The notes: generated by a model from the sequence alone, not told the origin. 55,551 nucleotides of DNA from VGLO01 sp964599285 (GCA_964599285.1 CAZREI010000007.1:1-55551); one strand, 5' to 3'. Shown: positions 43,301 through 51,622, numbered from the stretch's first letter. Program-made: numbers and translations.

Positions 43301-44386
43301 TTATTTTTCTTCGCTATTTTGAGTTTTACCCTGTGATGTGGCTGCCCACTGTTCCACTTCTTCCATAAATTTTAGCCGCTGGGTTTGTTCAACTTTTTGC
43401 GACGCCACCAAAGTTTCTTTTAAATTTTCAGGCATGTCTTTGGTGTATGGTTTGGCGTGAGCGGGTCGGGGAGGCGGCACAATGGCTTTATGGGGAGTGG
43501 GCATTGGCGACTCTTTTTTTGTTGGAGCAGCATGCGCTACATGCACCACAGGATTTTTGGGTTGGGTTTTCCCCAGTACCTGCCGCTTGGTAATGCCATT
43601 ATAAATGGCTTGCAAAGAATTATCAATGGTGGCCAAGCCCATTTTAGCCGTGTTTTCCTGGGCGCCATACTGCGCGCGATTTTGATCAGCATTTTTGACC
43701 GCTTGCTCTATGGTTGATAGTTTTTTTTCTACTGCCCAGCGCCGTTTTTCCGCATTTTCTTTTTCTGCTTCCGACGGAGCCTTTGCTTCTTCCTGCATAA
43801 CTAAGTCCAGCTTTTTTTGCCATTCTTTTTGCTCGATCATCAGGTTGTTTTTTTCGGCAATGCTGGCAGCTGCTTTTTCTTTGGCGGCTTTGATTTGAGC
43901 TTCAAGCGCCGGCCGCTGGGATTGGAGCAAAAACAGCTGTTGTCTTTCGGCTTCGGTGGCCAGCGTTTTTAGCGAGGATTGGGGCGATGAGACTGGCTGA
44001 TGGGCAGGAGCAGAGTCAGCTTCTTGAGGTCGGGTAATTTTTTGGGGATCTTCTTGGGGTTCCTGTTTTGAAGGGGCGGGGCTGGCCTCGTCCGCAGGCG
44101 AGGCGGCTTGCTTGGCTTCTTTTTCAAAAAAATTCTGGATGTCCTGGGGAACTTTTATCTGGGAAATGGGCTTTGGCGCCCAAGGTTGTTTGATGGGCGC
44201 GTCTTCGGGCATGACATTGCTTGCCATGGTGGACGTGGAAGGCGCTGCTGATGAGGCAGGATTGATAGCGCTGATTTTTTTGCGTTCCCGCAGAGCATCG
44301 GCCTCGCGCAATCGCGCCAGGTCTTTTTTCATGGTCCGGATATTAGCCCGGTCAAGAAATTCTTTGGTCTGTAGTTGTGCAACCAT
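43301..44386 (-). CDS. Long coiled-coil hypothetical protein
   Basis: The 361-residue protein from ATG 44386 (MVAQLQTKEFLDRANIRTMKKDLARLREADALRERKK) has no signal peptide or membrane segment. A Pro/Ser/Glu-rich stretch lies at about 60-150, a long heptad-rich coiled coil at about 155-270 (ERQQLFLLQSQRPALEAQIKAAKEKAAASIAEKNN and onwards), and a Pro-rich, Lys-rich tail at 290-330. The composition suggests a cytoplasmic scaffold. It sits between the DksA-like gene and pnp on the same strand. No family is recognised. Confidence 0.7.
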   Translation of the reverse strand: MVAQLQTKEFLDRANIRTMKKDLARLREADALRERKKISAINPASSAAPSTSTMASNVMPEDAPIKQPWAPKPISQIKVPQDIQNFFEKEAKQAASPADEASPAPSKQEPQEDPQKITRPQEADSAPAHQPVSSPQSSLKTLATEAERQQLFLLQSQRPALEAQIKAAKEKAAASIAEKNNLMIEQKEWQKKLDLVMQEEAKAPSEAEKENAEKRRWAVEKKLSTIEQAVKNADQNRAQYGAQENTAKMGLATIDNSLQAIYNGITKRQVLGKTQPKNPVVHVAHAAPTKKESPMPTPHKAIVPPPRPAHAKPYTKDMPENLKETLVASQKVEQTQRLKFMEEVEQWAATSQGKTQNSEEK

Positions 44387-44396
44387 TTTTTTAACG

Positions 44397-44507
44397 CGAT
44401 ACCAATATACCAATCCGCCTGTGGGCGGTCACGCCAATAATACTAATCGCGAACACCTTTCATTAGTATCATTGGTATGCACATTCGTAGATTGGTATCG
44501 CTATTTC
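44397..44507. repeat. H3 hairpin between pnp and the coiled-coil gene
   Basis: GCGATACCAATATACCAATC (left) pairs with GTAGATTGGTATCGC (right). Inner words 'aataatactaatcgc'/'cattagtatcattgg' repeat the family pattern. It overlaps the pnp 3' end at 44501. Confidence 0.85.
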
Positions 44508-46618
44508 TGGGGTTTAAATCCCGCGTCAATGGCCGACAAATTAATTCTTCCCAGCTCGTCAATGCCCACCACTTTTACCGGAATGACTTGGCCTTCTTTT
44601 ACCACGTCTTTGACGCTGCGAATTTGATTTGGTACAAACTTGGAAATATGCACCAAACCCGATTGGCCCGGCAAAATGTCCACGAAAGCGCCAAAGTCCA
44701 TGATTTTTCGCACCGTTCCCTGGTAAACTTCGCCCACTTCCACTTCTTTGACAATACCTTTGATGCGGGCAACACAGCCGTCCACCATAGCCTGATCCTG
44801 TCCAGTGATAAACACCAAGCCCGAGTCTTCAATATCAATGGTAACACCAAATTCCTCAATGAGCTTGTTGATGACGGATCCTTTTGGCCCAACCACCTCG
44901 CCAATTTTTGAAGGATTAATTTGAAACGAGAAAATTTTTGGAGCAAAGGGCGAAAGGTTTTTGCGCGGCTCCGGGATGGATTGCTTTATTATATCAAGAA
45001 TTTTTAATCTTGCATCTTTTGCCTTGGTTAGCGCCTCTTCCATGATGTCTTGGTTGATGCCATCAATTTTAATATCCATTTGGATGGCGGTGATTCCCTG
45101 GCGGGTGCCAGCCACTTTAAAATCCATGTCGCCAAAGTGATCTTCCGGGCCTTGAATGTCGGTTAGCACTTTGTATTTTCCCGAATCTTCGTCTTTGGCC
45201 AAACCAATGGAAATGCCGGCAACCGGTTCTTTGATGGGAACTCCGGCGTCCATCAGCGCAATGGTTGCCGCGCAGACCGACGCCATCGACGTTGATCCGT
45301 TGCTGGACAGTGCTTCTGAAACAATTCTAATAGTGTAAGGAAAATCTTTTATTTCGGGAATCAGCGGCAATAAGGCTTTTTCCGCTAAGTGGCCGTGGCC
45401 GATTTCTCGGCGCTTGGGGCCGCGCATAGGGGCGGTTTCGCCGGTGGAAAATGGCGGGAAATTATAGTGGTGCATGAAGCGTTTTTTGCCCACCACTTCC
45501 ATGCCTTCCAAAATTTGCTGGTCACCCGGACCGCCCAGCGTCAAAATAGAAAGCACCTTGGTCAGTCCGCGATGGAATACGCCGCTACCATGGGTGCGCG
45601 GCAATACGCCAACTTCCGCAAACAGCGGCCGAATTTCTTCCGGTTTTCTGCCGTCGGGACGCTGATTTTTTTCTATGATGTTTTTGATGATGATGCGCTC
45701 AATCTCTTTTTCAAAATAGTAGAGCACCTGTTTTTCCTTGCCTTCATCGGGATACTTTTCCATGATGAATTTTTTCAATTCTTCTTTTAGCAATTCCGTG
45801 GCAGCCATGTTTTTTTCTCCGGGCGCGGCGTGGGTGATGGCGTCATCTAATTTATCTCCCAAAAATTCCTTGATGTCTTTGTAAATATCCAGTTCCACGG
45901 CTGGCGCCACCAGTACCTTTTCTTTGGCAATGCCTTTGGCGCAGGCAATCTGAAATTCAATGATTTTTTTGAGGGAATCTTCTGCAAATTTAGTAGCTTC
46001 CATGACCTGATCTTCAGACACTTCCTTGCCGCCCATTTCGATCATGTTAATTAAAATCTTGCCGTCTTTTAACAGCGCCGAAAGCGTCAAATCCATGGTG
46101 CCTTCGTTTCGCTGTTGGTAGGTGGGGTTGATAACCAATTCATTGCCGATTTTACCCACATGCAAAGCTCCCAGCGGTCCGTTCCAGGGAACATGCGAAG
46201 TCAATAAGGCAAACGAAGCGGCGATGAAAGCCGGAAAATCGGGGTCGTTTTGGCCATCCCAGGAAAGGCAGGTGGCGATGACCTGAACCTCTTTTTTAAA
46301 ATCTTTGGGGAAGAGCGGGCGGATGGCTCGGTCAATCATGCGACTGGTTAAAATGGCTTCGTCGGTTGGGCGCGACTCGCGTTTTAAAAAGCGGCTCCCA
46401 TAAATTTTGCCGGCAGCGTAAAACTTTTCTTCGTATTCAACGGTTAGCGGAAAAAAATCAATGCCTTCGCGGGTGATAGGTGACATCACGGCCGTGGCCA
46501 ATACCTCCGTTTCACCGTATTGCACCAGGCAGGAACCGCTGGCCTGGGTAGCCCAGTCGGTCAGCTTGATTTTTAATAGTTTTCCGCCAACTTCCAACTC
46601 AAAAACTTGCTTGTCCAT
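44501..46618 (-). CDS. pnp: Polynucleotide phosphorylase
   Basis: PNPase degrades RNA 3'-5' by phosphorolysis and can add tails. The 705-residue protein covers the whole family: RNase PH domain 1 (TEVLATAVMSP, RPLFP), helical linker, RNase PH domain 2 (RTHGSGVFHRGLTKVLS and the active-site stretch GHLAEKALLPLIPE, DFGDMDFKVAGT), KH domain (IGEVVGPKGSVINKLIEEFGVTIDIED) and S1 domain (VYQGTVRKIMDFGAFVDILPGQSGLVHIS). The GPKG turn of KH and the Asp-rich active site are intact. It precedes rpsO by 2 kb only if one ignores the NYN-MNT-HEPN genes between, a break in the usual rpsO-pnp operon. Confidence 0.97.
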   Translation of the reverse strand: MDKQVFELEVGGKLLKIKLTDWATQASGSCLVQYGETEVLATAVMSPITREGIDFFPLTVEYEEKFYAAGKIYGSRFLKRESRPTDEAILTSRMIDRAIRPLFPKDFKKEVQVIATCLSWDGQNDPDFPAFIAASFALLTSHVPWNGPLGALHVGKIGNELVINPTYQQRNEGTMDLTLSALLKDGKILINMIEMGGKEVSEDQVMEATKFAEDSLKKIIEFQIACAKGIAKEKVLVAPAVELDIYKDIKEFLGDKLDDAITHAAPGEKNMAATELLKEELKKFIMEKYPDEGKEKQVLYYFEKEIERIIIKNIIEKNQRPDGRKPEEIRPLFAEVGVLPRTHGSGVFHRGLTKVLSILTLGGPGDQQILEGMEVVGKKRFMHHYNFPPFSTGETAPMRGPKRREIGHGHLAEKALLPLIPEIKDFPYTIRIVSEALSSNGSTSMASVCAATIALMDAGVPIKEPVAGISIGLAKDEDSGKYKVLTDIQGPEDHFGDMDFKVAGTRQGITAIQMDIKIDGINQDIMEEALTKAKDARLKILDIIKQSIPEPRKNLSPFAPKIFSFQINPSKIGEVVGPKGSVINKLIEEFGVTIDIEDSGLVFITGQDQAMVDGCVARIKGIVKEVEVGEVYQGTVRKIMDFGAFVDILPGQSGLVHISKFVPNQIRSVKDVVKEGQVIPVKVVGIDELGRINLSAIDAGFKPQK

Positions 46619-46763
46619 ACGATAGCTACGAAATACGAATTTTGTACGAATATACGAAAAAGTTTTACTGATAAAACGCTTTCATACATTCGCAAACATT
46701 CTTGTTTCGCAGCGATTAATTAATTTTTATTTTGCTTGCCCCGTAGTGAAACCGCAGTTTCTA

Positions 46764-47354
46764 CTAATGGGTAAATTTAAATGTGGAAAGAATTTCTCTA
46801 AAAAAACTATTTACATTATTAACTTCCTCCGTATAATGTTCCTTGGTTTCATTAGGAAATTTTGAAATACTTTGCGTACCAATTGACCATAGTTCTTTAT
46901 CATTGATGCCCTGAATCATGGCAACAATATTGTAATAATAAGGTAAATATTCCTCTCTTACTGCGGCTCTGTGACCATTTATTTTAATTTCTTTTACAGT
47001 TTCTGATTCCGCATAATATTTATAATTAATTTCTTGATCAACAGATCCATCAAAAGGACCAGATATGCTGAATGTATAGGGGCTAGAATTAATGCCTAAA
47101 CAAAAATTAGCATGACAACGATCATCTTTTGTAAAATTTTCTGTGCCATTCGGATACTTAAACTCAAACCCATACTCATCATTCCGATACGTTTTCCAAT
47201 CAGCAGTTTCGATATTATTTTTAGTATTTGTAATTCGATTAGGTTCGTAATTTATAGGATTGCCTGTTTGCAAATACCAAAATATTCCACCAAAAGCAAT
47301 GACTGCCGCGGTGGCGATGATGATAATTCCAGTTGTGGTTGAAACGGTTTTCAT
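46764..47354 (-). CDS. Membrane-anchored hypothetical protein of the NYN-MNT-HEPN cluster
   Basis: The 196-residue protein has an N-terminal membrane helix (about 8-27, GIIIIATAAVIAFGGIFWYLQ) and an exported domain DWKTYRNDEYGFEFKYPNGTENFTKDD, with the pattern of PsbP-like or DUF-type anchored proteins common in Patescibacteria. Two Cys in KDDRCHANFCLG may form a disulfide. Its ATG abuts the HEPN stop codon (TAAATG), so it is translated with that gene. The function of the exported domain is unknown, and its connection with toxin-like neighbours may be only positional. Confidence 0.65.
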   Translation of the reverse strand: MKTVSTTTGIIIIATAAVIAFGGIFWYLQTGNPINYEPNRITNTKNNIETADWKTYRNDEYGFEFKYPNGTENFTKDDRCHANFCLGINSSPYTFSISGPFDGSVDQEINYKYYAESETVKEIKINGHRAAVREEYLPYYYNIVAMIQGINDKELWSIGTQSISKFPNETKEHYTEEVNNVNSFFREILSTFKFTH

Positions 47355-47759
47355 TTAGAGTCTTATATTTTCCATTACAAAATTTTTAATCTTGATCGCC
47401 GCTTGGTGTGCTTGCTGGGCCATTTCCCAGGTGAAGAGCTCCGGAGTAATATCATTCGCCGGATAGCGGGTTGCAATGTAGAGAGGATCAAGAATTGCAA
47501 GCTCGTCGGCTAAAAGTTCTATAGTGCCAGGAATGCGAGATTCAATTAACGAAGCTAATTTTGGCAGGGTATGAATTTTCGGGGCATCATTGGTAAAAAA
47601 TAACACAAGCGCCTTCAAATATTTTTCTGCCATCTGTTGCGCAACAAAACATGTCAATGAAGGGGTGCCATCTCTGTGCTTTAACTGCGATTCAATGTTG
47701 AGCTCATCTTCTTGGCCTTTGTGAACCCATTCCAAAATAATTTCTTTAGCTGGCTGCAT
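47355..47759 (-). CDS. HEPN-domain toxin-like protein
   Basis: The 134-residue helical protein has the HEPN pattern: SLTCFVAQQMAEKYLKALVLFFT (first helix pair), IHTLPKLASLIESR, and the Rx4-6H region represented by ATRYPAND...MAQQAHQAAIKIK. In MNT-HEPN systems the HEPN protein is a ribonuclease inactivated by nucleotidylylation by its MNT partner. It overlaps the upstream MNT gene by 14 bases, the typical arrangement. RYP takes the place of the RxxxxH motif, with His later in AHQAA, so the active site is not fully canonical. Confidence 0.88.
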   Translation of the reverse strand: MQPAKEIILEWVHKGQEDELNIESQLKHRDGTPSLTCFVAQQMAEKYLKALVLFFTNDAPKIHTLPKLASLIESRIPGTIELLADELAILDPLYIATRYPANDITPELFTWEMAQQAHQAAIKIKNFVMENIRL

Positions 47760-48072
47760 AAAGTACCTTGCCTTGATTAATAATTTTTAGTACAAACGGA
47801 TCTCCCATATTTTTTCTTTTTTCCAAACGTTCTGGGGTATAGACTAAAACGTCAAGGGCTTCGCCGCTCCTGAGAGTTATCCTACAAACTTCCCGCATCA
47901 TTTCAAGTGCGGTCTTATTACTCTTTTTGATAACAAGCAAATCAATGTCACTGTCTTGATGTGGCTGACCCCAGGCAAAAGAACCGAACAAAATGATTTT
48001 TTCGGGTTGATATTCTTTAGCAATGGTCTCTACGATGTCGTTAATTTTTTCTTCGGTTATTTGATTTACCAT
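47746..48072 (-). CDS. MNT-family nucleotidyltransferase (antitoxin-like)
   Basis: The 108-residue protein has the minimal nucleotidyltransferase signature ILFGSFAWGQPHQDSDIDLLV (GSx10DxD) with both Asp residues, and a third acidic position in ALDVLVY. In MNT-HEPN pairs it AMPylates the HEPN toxin on Tyr. The start at 48072 is one base from the NYN gene stop (TAAC ATG), so the three genes are co-transcribed. Length is normal for MNT. Confidence 0.92.
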   Translation of the reverse strand: MVNQITEEKINDIVETIAKEYQPEKIILFGSFAWGQPHQDSDIDLLVIKKSNKTALEMMREVCRITLRSGEALDVLVYTPERLEKRKNMGDPFVLKIINQGKVLYAAS

Positions 48073-48073
48073 G

Positions 48074-48577
48074 TTATTTTTTTAATAAAAACTTTTCTGG
48101 TTCTAAATCCAAATCTATAAATTCATCAGCTACTTCTTTCAGTTTCAGCGAAGTCGTTCTACCAAATGCCGCCACTTCCACTCGCTTGCCCTGGTTTTTT
48201 AAGTAATCCACTAGCGGGATAAAGTCTCCGTCGCCAGAACACAGTACAATCACATCTAAGGCTTGGGCGGTTCGGATGGCGTCAATGACGATGCCCACGT
48301 CCCAGTCAGCTTTTTTGGCGCCCCCGTAAAATTCCTGCAAATCGCGCACGCGCGTTTCAATGCCCAGTTTGGTTAGTGCATCAAAAAAAGGCTTTTCTTC
48401 GCCCGTTTTTGTGCGCACCACGTAGGCAAACGCTCGAATGAATTTTCGGCCAGCCACGCCGGTTTTTAACACTTCTCCAAAATTGACTTTCTGGCCGTAC
48501 AAATTCCGTGCCGAATAGTACAAATTCTGCACATCTATTAATACTTCAACTCTTTGTTCTTTGGGTTTTACCGCCAT
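48074..48577 (-). CDS. NYN-domain (PIN-like) ribonuclease-like protein
   Basis: The 167-residue protein has the NYN/LabA (DUF88) fold: RVEVLIDVQNLYYSARNLYG (first Asp), KADWDVGIVIDAIRTAQALDVIVLCSGDGDFIPLVDYLKNQGKRVEVAAF with the conserved acidic triplet D...D...SGDGDF. These Asp residues bind metal in PIN-like nucleases, so it is probably a RNase. It starts the cluster with MNT and HEPN. The ATG at 48577 follows the H5 hairpin. Family members act in RNA turnover and defence, but no specific role is proven here. Confidence 0.9.
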   Translation of the reverse strand: MAVKPKEQRVEVLIDVQNLYYSARNLYGQKVNFGEVLKTGVAGRKFIRAFAYVVRTKTGEEKPFFDALTKLGIETRVRDLQEFYGGAKKADWDVGIVIDAIRTAQALDVIVLCSGDGDFIPLVDYLKNQGKRVEVAAFGRTTSLKLKEVADEFIDLDLEPEKFLLKK

Positions 48578-48584
48578 TTACTTG

Positions 48585-48712
48585 AATCTTGAATTTAGTA
48601 TCTTGTAGCTTGAATAGAATAGATGAATTTGGAATTTGCCGCGCATTCAGTATTCTTTTATTCTATTCCAGCTTCCAGATACAAGATTCTATATTCTGTA
48701 ATTTGAAGTTCA
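48585..48712. repeat. H5 hairpin without a gene
   Basis: CTTGAATCTTGAATTTAGTA and TCTTGTAGCTTGAATAGAAT pair with the right part ATTCCAGCTTCCAGATACAA. It is the same word family as the arms around the second four-helix-bundle gene (29209-29688). Confidence 0.85.
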
Positions 48713-48714
48713 AA

Positions 48715-48981
48715 TTACTTTTTGAGTCCTACTTTTTTGATGATGGCGCTATATCGTTTTTCGTCTTCGGTTTTCAGATAGGCCAGCAATTTTTTCCTTT
48801 TAATAACCATTCTGATCAGGCCCCGTTTTGAGTGCAAATCTTTTGGGTGGTCCTTTAAATGCGCCACTAAGTGGTCAATTTCTTCTGACAGTAAAGCAAT
48901 TTGCACATCCGAAGAGCCGGTGTCTTTTTGATGGATGCCGTGTTCTTTAATTAACTTTGTCTTAGTTTCTTTTTTTAGCAT
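48715..48981 (-). CDS. rpsO: 30S ribosomal protein S15
   Basis: This is uS15, an early 16S rRNA binding protein. The 88 residues include the signature HGIHQKDTGSSDVQIALLSEEIDHLVAHLKDHPKDLHSKRGLIRMVIKRKKLLAYLKTEDEKRY, with full family length. It is on the minus strand downstream of a tRNA-Lys. In many genomes rpsO precedes pnp; here a hairpin and the NYN-MNT-HEPN cluster intervene. The ATG at 48981 has AAAATGCT with no Shine-Dalgarno site. Confidence 0.97.
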   Translation of the reverse strand: MLKKETKTKLIKEHGIHQKDTGSSDVQIALLSEEIDHLVAHLKDHPKDLHSKRGLIRMVIKRKKLLAYLKTEDEKRYSAIIKKVGLKK

Positions 48982-49072
48982 TTTTTATGAGGGCAGCTTC
49001 CGGCTACCCTTATTACTAATTTTTAATATAGTGAATGATACTTTATTTTTTGCTGTTTGTCCAGCCTGTCGG

Positions 49073-49146
49073 TGCCCCCAGCAGGTCTCGAACCTGCAAA
49101 CCTTTTCCTTAAGAGGGAACTGCTCTACCAATTGAGCTATGGGGGC
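49073..49146 (-). tRNA. tRNA-Lys (CTT)
   Basis: Acceptor GCCCCCA/TGGGGGC, D loop with GG (CAATTGGTAGA), anticodon loop CTCTTAA and T loop TTCGAGA. The CCA end is not encoded (ACCG follows). One anticodon-stem pair (27-43) is G-A. Confidence 0.93.
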
Positions 49147-49157
49147 TTGTAGAATTG

Positions 49158-49514
49158 TTAAAGTCCGCCGCCAACGTACCCTATAGCTAATAACACGGCG
49201 TTGATGATAAGCCACGATCCTAACACAAGTAAAATGGCGATGATGGTGCCATAGATCATTTTCTTGCCAGTGCTTGCCAGCCCAGGGTTGCCACCAGATA
49301 TTAGCAATATAATGCCGCCCAGCACTATCATCAGTCCCGCTAATGGGAGTGCTATCATGGTTACCAAGAAATCATAAACGTTTTTGATAAGTACGGCAAG
49401 ATCGGTCAGTGTGCAACCTGTGTCACATGGTACTAAAGCGCCCAATGACAATTGTGGCAAAGTTAGAAAAATCGCGAGCAAGAAAAAATATGGCAAAAGT
49501 TTTTTCATAAGCAT
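49158..49514 (-). CDS. VirB2/TrbC-like pilin-type membrane protein
   Basis: The 118-residue protein has a signal peptide (LLPYFFLLAIFLTLPQLSLGA), a short Cys-containing mature start VPCDTGCTLTDLA and two membrane helices (VTMIALPLAGLMIVLGGIILLISGG and MIYGTIIAILLVLGSWLIINAVLL) separated by a Gly/Asn/Lys turn NPGLASTGKK. This is the VirB2/TrbC T4SS pilin layout and resembles the N-terminal part of the giant surface protein at 22590-26114. It is separate from the other T4SS genes and lies between two tRNA genes on the same strand. The ATG at 49508 (MKKLLPYF) is an equally possible start. Confidence 0.82.
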   Translation of the reverse strand: MLMKKLLPYFFLLAIFLTLPQLSLGALVPCDTGCTLTDLAVLIKNVYDFLVTMIALPLAGLMIVLGGIILLISGGNPGLASTGKKMIYGTIIAILLVLGSWLIINAVLLAIGYVGGGL

Positions 49515-49527
49515 TGTAAATACCTTG

Positions 49528-49739
49528 TGCCTCCGGAGAGATTAAAACTCCCAACATTTGCTTCGAAGGCAAAGATGATGTCTTCACCCTGTTAAATTTT
49601 GCCCTATTTTTGGTGCCCTCGCCAAGATTCGAACTTGGAACAGCTGGTTCGAAGCCAGATATGATATCCATTTCACCACGAGGGCAAAAAATTTATTGCG
49701 ATAAATTTATTTAACAGGGCAAGATTTCACCACGGAGGC
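49528..49739 (-). pseudogene. tRNA-Arg (TCG)-type gene interrupted by another tRNA gene
   Basis: The minus strand starts with GCCTCCGTGGTGAAA (49739-49725), an acceptor and D-arm 5' half, and ends (49587-49528) with D-arm 3' half, anticodon arm TTTGC-CTTCGAA-GCAAA, T arm GGGAG-TTTTAAT-CTCTC and acceptor CGGAGGC plus A. GGTGAA occurs at both junctions, like a target-site duplication. Between them is a segment with ends ATTTAACAG and CTGTTAAAT that holds a complete tRNA-Arg. The T loop lacks the normal TTC. It is probably a broken tRNA gene and not a functional split gene. Confidence 0.65.
49614..49685 (-). tRNA. tRNA-Arg (TCG)
   Basis: Acceptor GCCCTCG/CGAGGGC, D loop with GG (AATGGATA), anticodon loop CTTCGAA (anticodon TCG), T arm CCAAG-TTCGAAT-CTTGG. 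All canonical loop residues are present; the 27-43 pair is a T-C mismatch. CCA is not encoded. It lies in the D loop of the interrupted tRNA-Arg. Confidence 0.92.
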
Positions 49740-49777
49740 AAATGCTAAGAATAATTTCAATAATTTTACACTAAAAA

Positions 49778-49806
49778 TTGAAAAAAAGCAAACTTTACGT
49801 TATGAT
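49778..49806 (+). promoter_or_regulatory. Promoter of cca
   Basis: TTGAAA, 17 bases, TATGAT. A leader of about 200 bases, filled with an H8-type hairpin, precedes the cca ATG. Confidence 0.55.
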
Positions 49807-49808
49807 AA

Positions 49809-50005
49809 TGCAAATCTACTTCGCCAGAGGACGAATCCGTCCTTCGGCGGAAAATCTCATGCGAATGCCGCGAAATTGCGAATGCCGCGAATTCGTAGAT
49901 TAGCATTTTTGTCCCGATGCCGACGGCATACGGGATCCCGTATCAAAATGTTCTACATTTTTATCGGGATAGATTAGCATAAGATTTGTAGATTTGCATT
50001 GCCAT
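49809..50005. repeat. H8 hairpin and REP-like remnants in the cca leader
   Basis: AATGCAAATCTACTTCG on the left pairs with GTAGATTTGCATT on the right. Inside are GGACGAATCCGTCC, GCGAATGCCGCGAA repeats and a TCCCGATGCCGACGGCATAC ... ATCGGGA hairpin related to the 22380 region. It ends three bases before the cca ATG. Confidence 0.75.
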
Positions 50006-50007
50006 TT

Positions 50008-51465
50008 ATGACCATTCCCAAAGAGGTTAAAAATATTATCAGTAAACTGCAGGAGGCGGGATTTGAGGCCTACATTGTCGGCGGATGCGTGCGTGATTTT
50101 TTGCTTGGAATAGAACCTAAAGATTGGGATGTTACCACCAATGCTAAACCAACAGAAATCCAGAAAATCTTTCCCGATAGCTTTTATGAAAATAACTTTT
50201 TGACGGTAACGGTGCGAACGGGAAGCAAAAATCCGGCGTTGCAAGATGTTGAAGTTACCACGTTTAGATCGGAGGCAAAATATTCTGACAAGCGTCATCC
50301 CGATCAAGTGAAATTTGCCAAGACTCTACAGGAAGATTTATCTCGCAGGGATTTTACCATCAACGCCATCGCCATCGATATAAAAGGTACAAAAAAAGAA
50401 ATTATTGATCCATTCGAAGGTCAGGATGATTTAAAAAATAACATTATTAAAACGGTTGGAAATCCCGATGAACGATTTGGCGAAGATGCTTTGCGAATGT
50501 TGCGAGCTGCCAGATTTGCCACAACGCTGAATTTTGGCATAGAAGAAAAAACGGCCGAAGCCATCAAAAAAAATAGTATCTGGCTGGAAGCGGTATCAAA
50601 AGAGCGCGTCCGCGATGAATTAGTAAAAATTATAATGTCGCCCCGTGCGGCCGATGGCATTGAGCTTTTGCGCCAACTGCATTTGTTAAAATATATTATT
50701 CCAGAATTGGAAGAAAACGTTGGCGTGGCTCAAAACAAGCACCACATTTACGATTGCTACCAGCATGCTTTAAAAGCCCTGGAATATACGACCAAGAAAC
50801 ATTTTGCCATGCAGGTCAGGCTGGCGGCGTTATTGCATGATATTGGAAAGCCGCGCGTAAAAGTTGGGCAGGGTCAGGAAGCTACGTTTTACAGCCACGA
50901 GCTGGTGGGCGCCAAAATGGCTTTCCAGATTTTAAACCGTTTGAAATTTTCCAATAAAGATATAGAAAAAATCGTAAAGCTGGTAAAGTGGCACATGTTC
51001 TACTATAATGTAGGCCAAGTTTCAGAATCGTCGGTGCGCAGGCTTGTCAGGAATGTCGGCCCGGAAAGCATGGAGGAACTGTTGCAAGTTCGCGAAGCGG
51101 ATCGGATTGGCAGCGGTGTGCCCAAGGCTGAACCTTACAAACTGCGCCATTTAAAATATCTGGTTGACAAGGTTTCCAAGGATCCCATTTCGGTTGGCAT
51201 GTTGAAAGTGGATGGCAAGGATATAATGAATGTGCTGGGCATTGCACCAGGGCCGCGGGTTGGCCAAATTTTGGATATTCTGCTGGGCTATGTGCTGGAC
51301 GATCCTAAAAAAAATACCAAAGCGTTTTTATCGTCTGAAATTTTGAAGCTGGGAAAGCTGGAAGAAAAAAAGTTAAAAGAATTATCGGCAGCGGCAAAAG
51401 AAGACAAGTTTGAGGTGCAGACAGAACAAGACGAATCAATAAAGAAAAAATATTTCGTTAAATAA
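50008..51465 (+). CDS. cca: CCA-adding tRNA nucleotidyltransferase with HD domain
   Basis: The enzyme adds or repairs the 3' CCA of tRNAs, which is needed here because no tRNA in the window encodes CCA. The 485-residue protein starts MTIPKEVKNIISKLQEAGFEAYIVGGCVRDFLLGIEPKDWDVTTNA, with the class II nucleotidyltransferase signature (GGxVRDxLLG, DxD as DWDVTT), then RRDFTINAIAID, ERFGEDALRMLRAARFA, and a C-terminal HD domain (LLHDIGKP). I start at ATG 50008; an upstream TTG is inside the hairpin. The head, neck and HD parts are intact. tRNA-Pro follows three bases after its stop. Confidence 0.95.
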   Translation: MTIPKEVKNIISKLQEAGFEAYIVGGCVRDFLLGIEPKDWDVTTNAKPTEIQKIFPDSFYENNFLTVTVRTGSKNPALQDVEVTTFRSEAKYSDKRHPDQVKFAKTLQEDLSRRDFTINAIAIDIKGTKKEIIDPFEGQDDLKNNIIKTVGNPDERFGEDALRMLRAARFATTLNFGIEEKTAEAIKKNSIWLEAVSKERVRDELVKIIMSPRAADGIELLRQLHLLKYIIPELEENVGVAQNKHHIYDCYQHALKALEYTTKKHFAMQVRLAALLHDIGKPRVKVGQGQEATFYSHELVGAKMAFQILNRLKFSNKDIEKIVKLVKWHMFYYNVGQVSESSVRRLVRNVGPESMEELLQVREADRIGSGVPKAEPYKLRHLKYLVDKVSKDPISVGMLKVDGKDIMNVLGIAPGPRVGQILDILLGYVLDDPKKNTKAFLSSEILKLGKLEEKKLKELSAAAKEDKFEVQTEQDESIKKKYFVK

Positions 51466-51468
51466 AAT

Positions 51469-51539
51469 CCGGGTGTCGTATAGTGGTAGTACGCAGGCTT
51501 CGGGAGTCTGATGCCTCAGTCCGATTCTGAGCACCCGGA
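51469..51539 (+). tRNA. tRNA-Pro (CGG)
   Basis: Acceptor CCGGGTG/CACCCGG, D loop with GG (AGTGGTA), anticodon loop TTCGGGA, T loop TCCGATT. CCA is not encoded. It begins three bases after cca. Confidence 0.92.
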
Positions 51540-51551
51540 CATAATAATTTT

Positions 51552-51622
51552 CAGGCCGTCGGATAGTGGTAGTCCGTACCCTCGGGGAGGGTATAGCGAG
51601 CGTTCGATTCGCTCCGGCCTGA
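51552..51622 (+). tRNA. tRNA-Pro (GGG), C at position 33
   Basis: Acceptor CAGGCCG/CGGCCTG, D loop with GG, anticodon stem TACCC/GGGTA with loop TCGGGGA, T arm GAGCG-TTCGATT-CGCTC. Position 33 is C instead of the nearly universal U. CCA is not encoded. Otherwise canonical. Confidence 0.9.
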
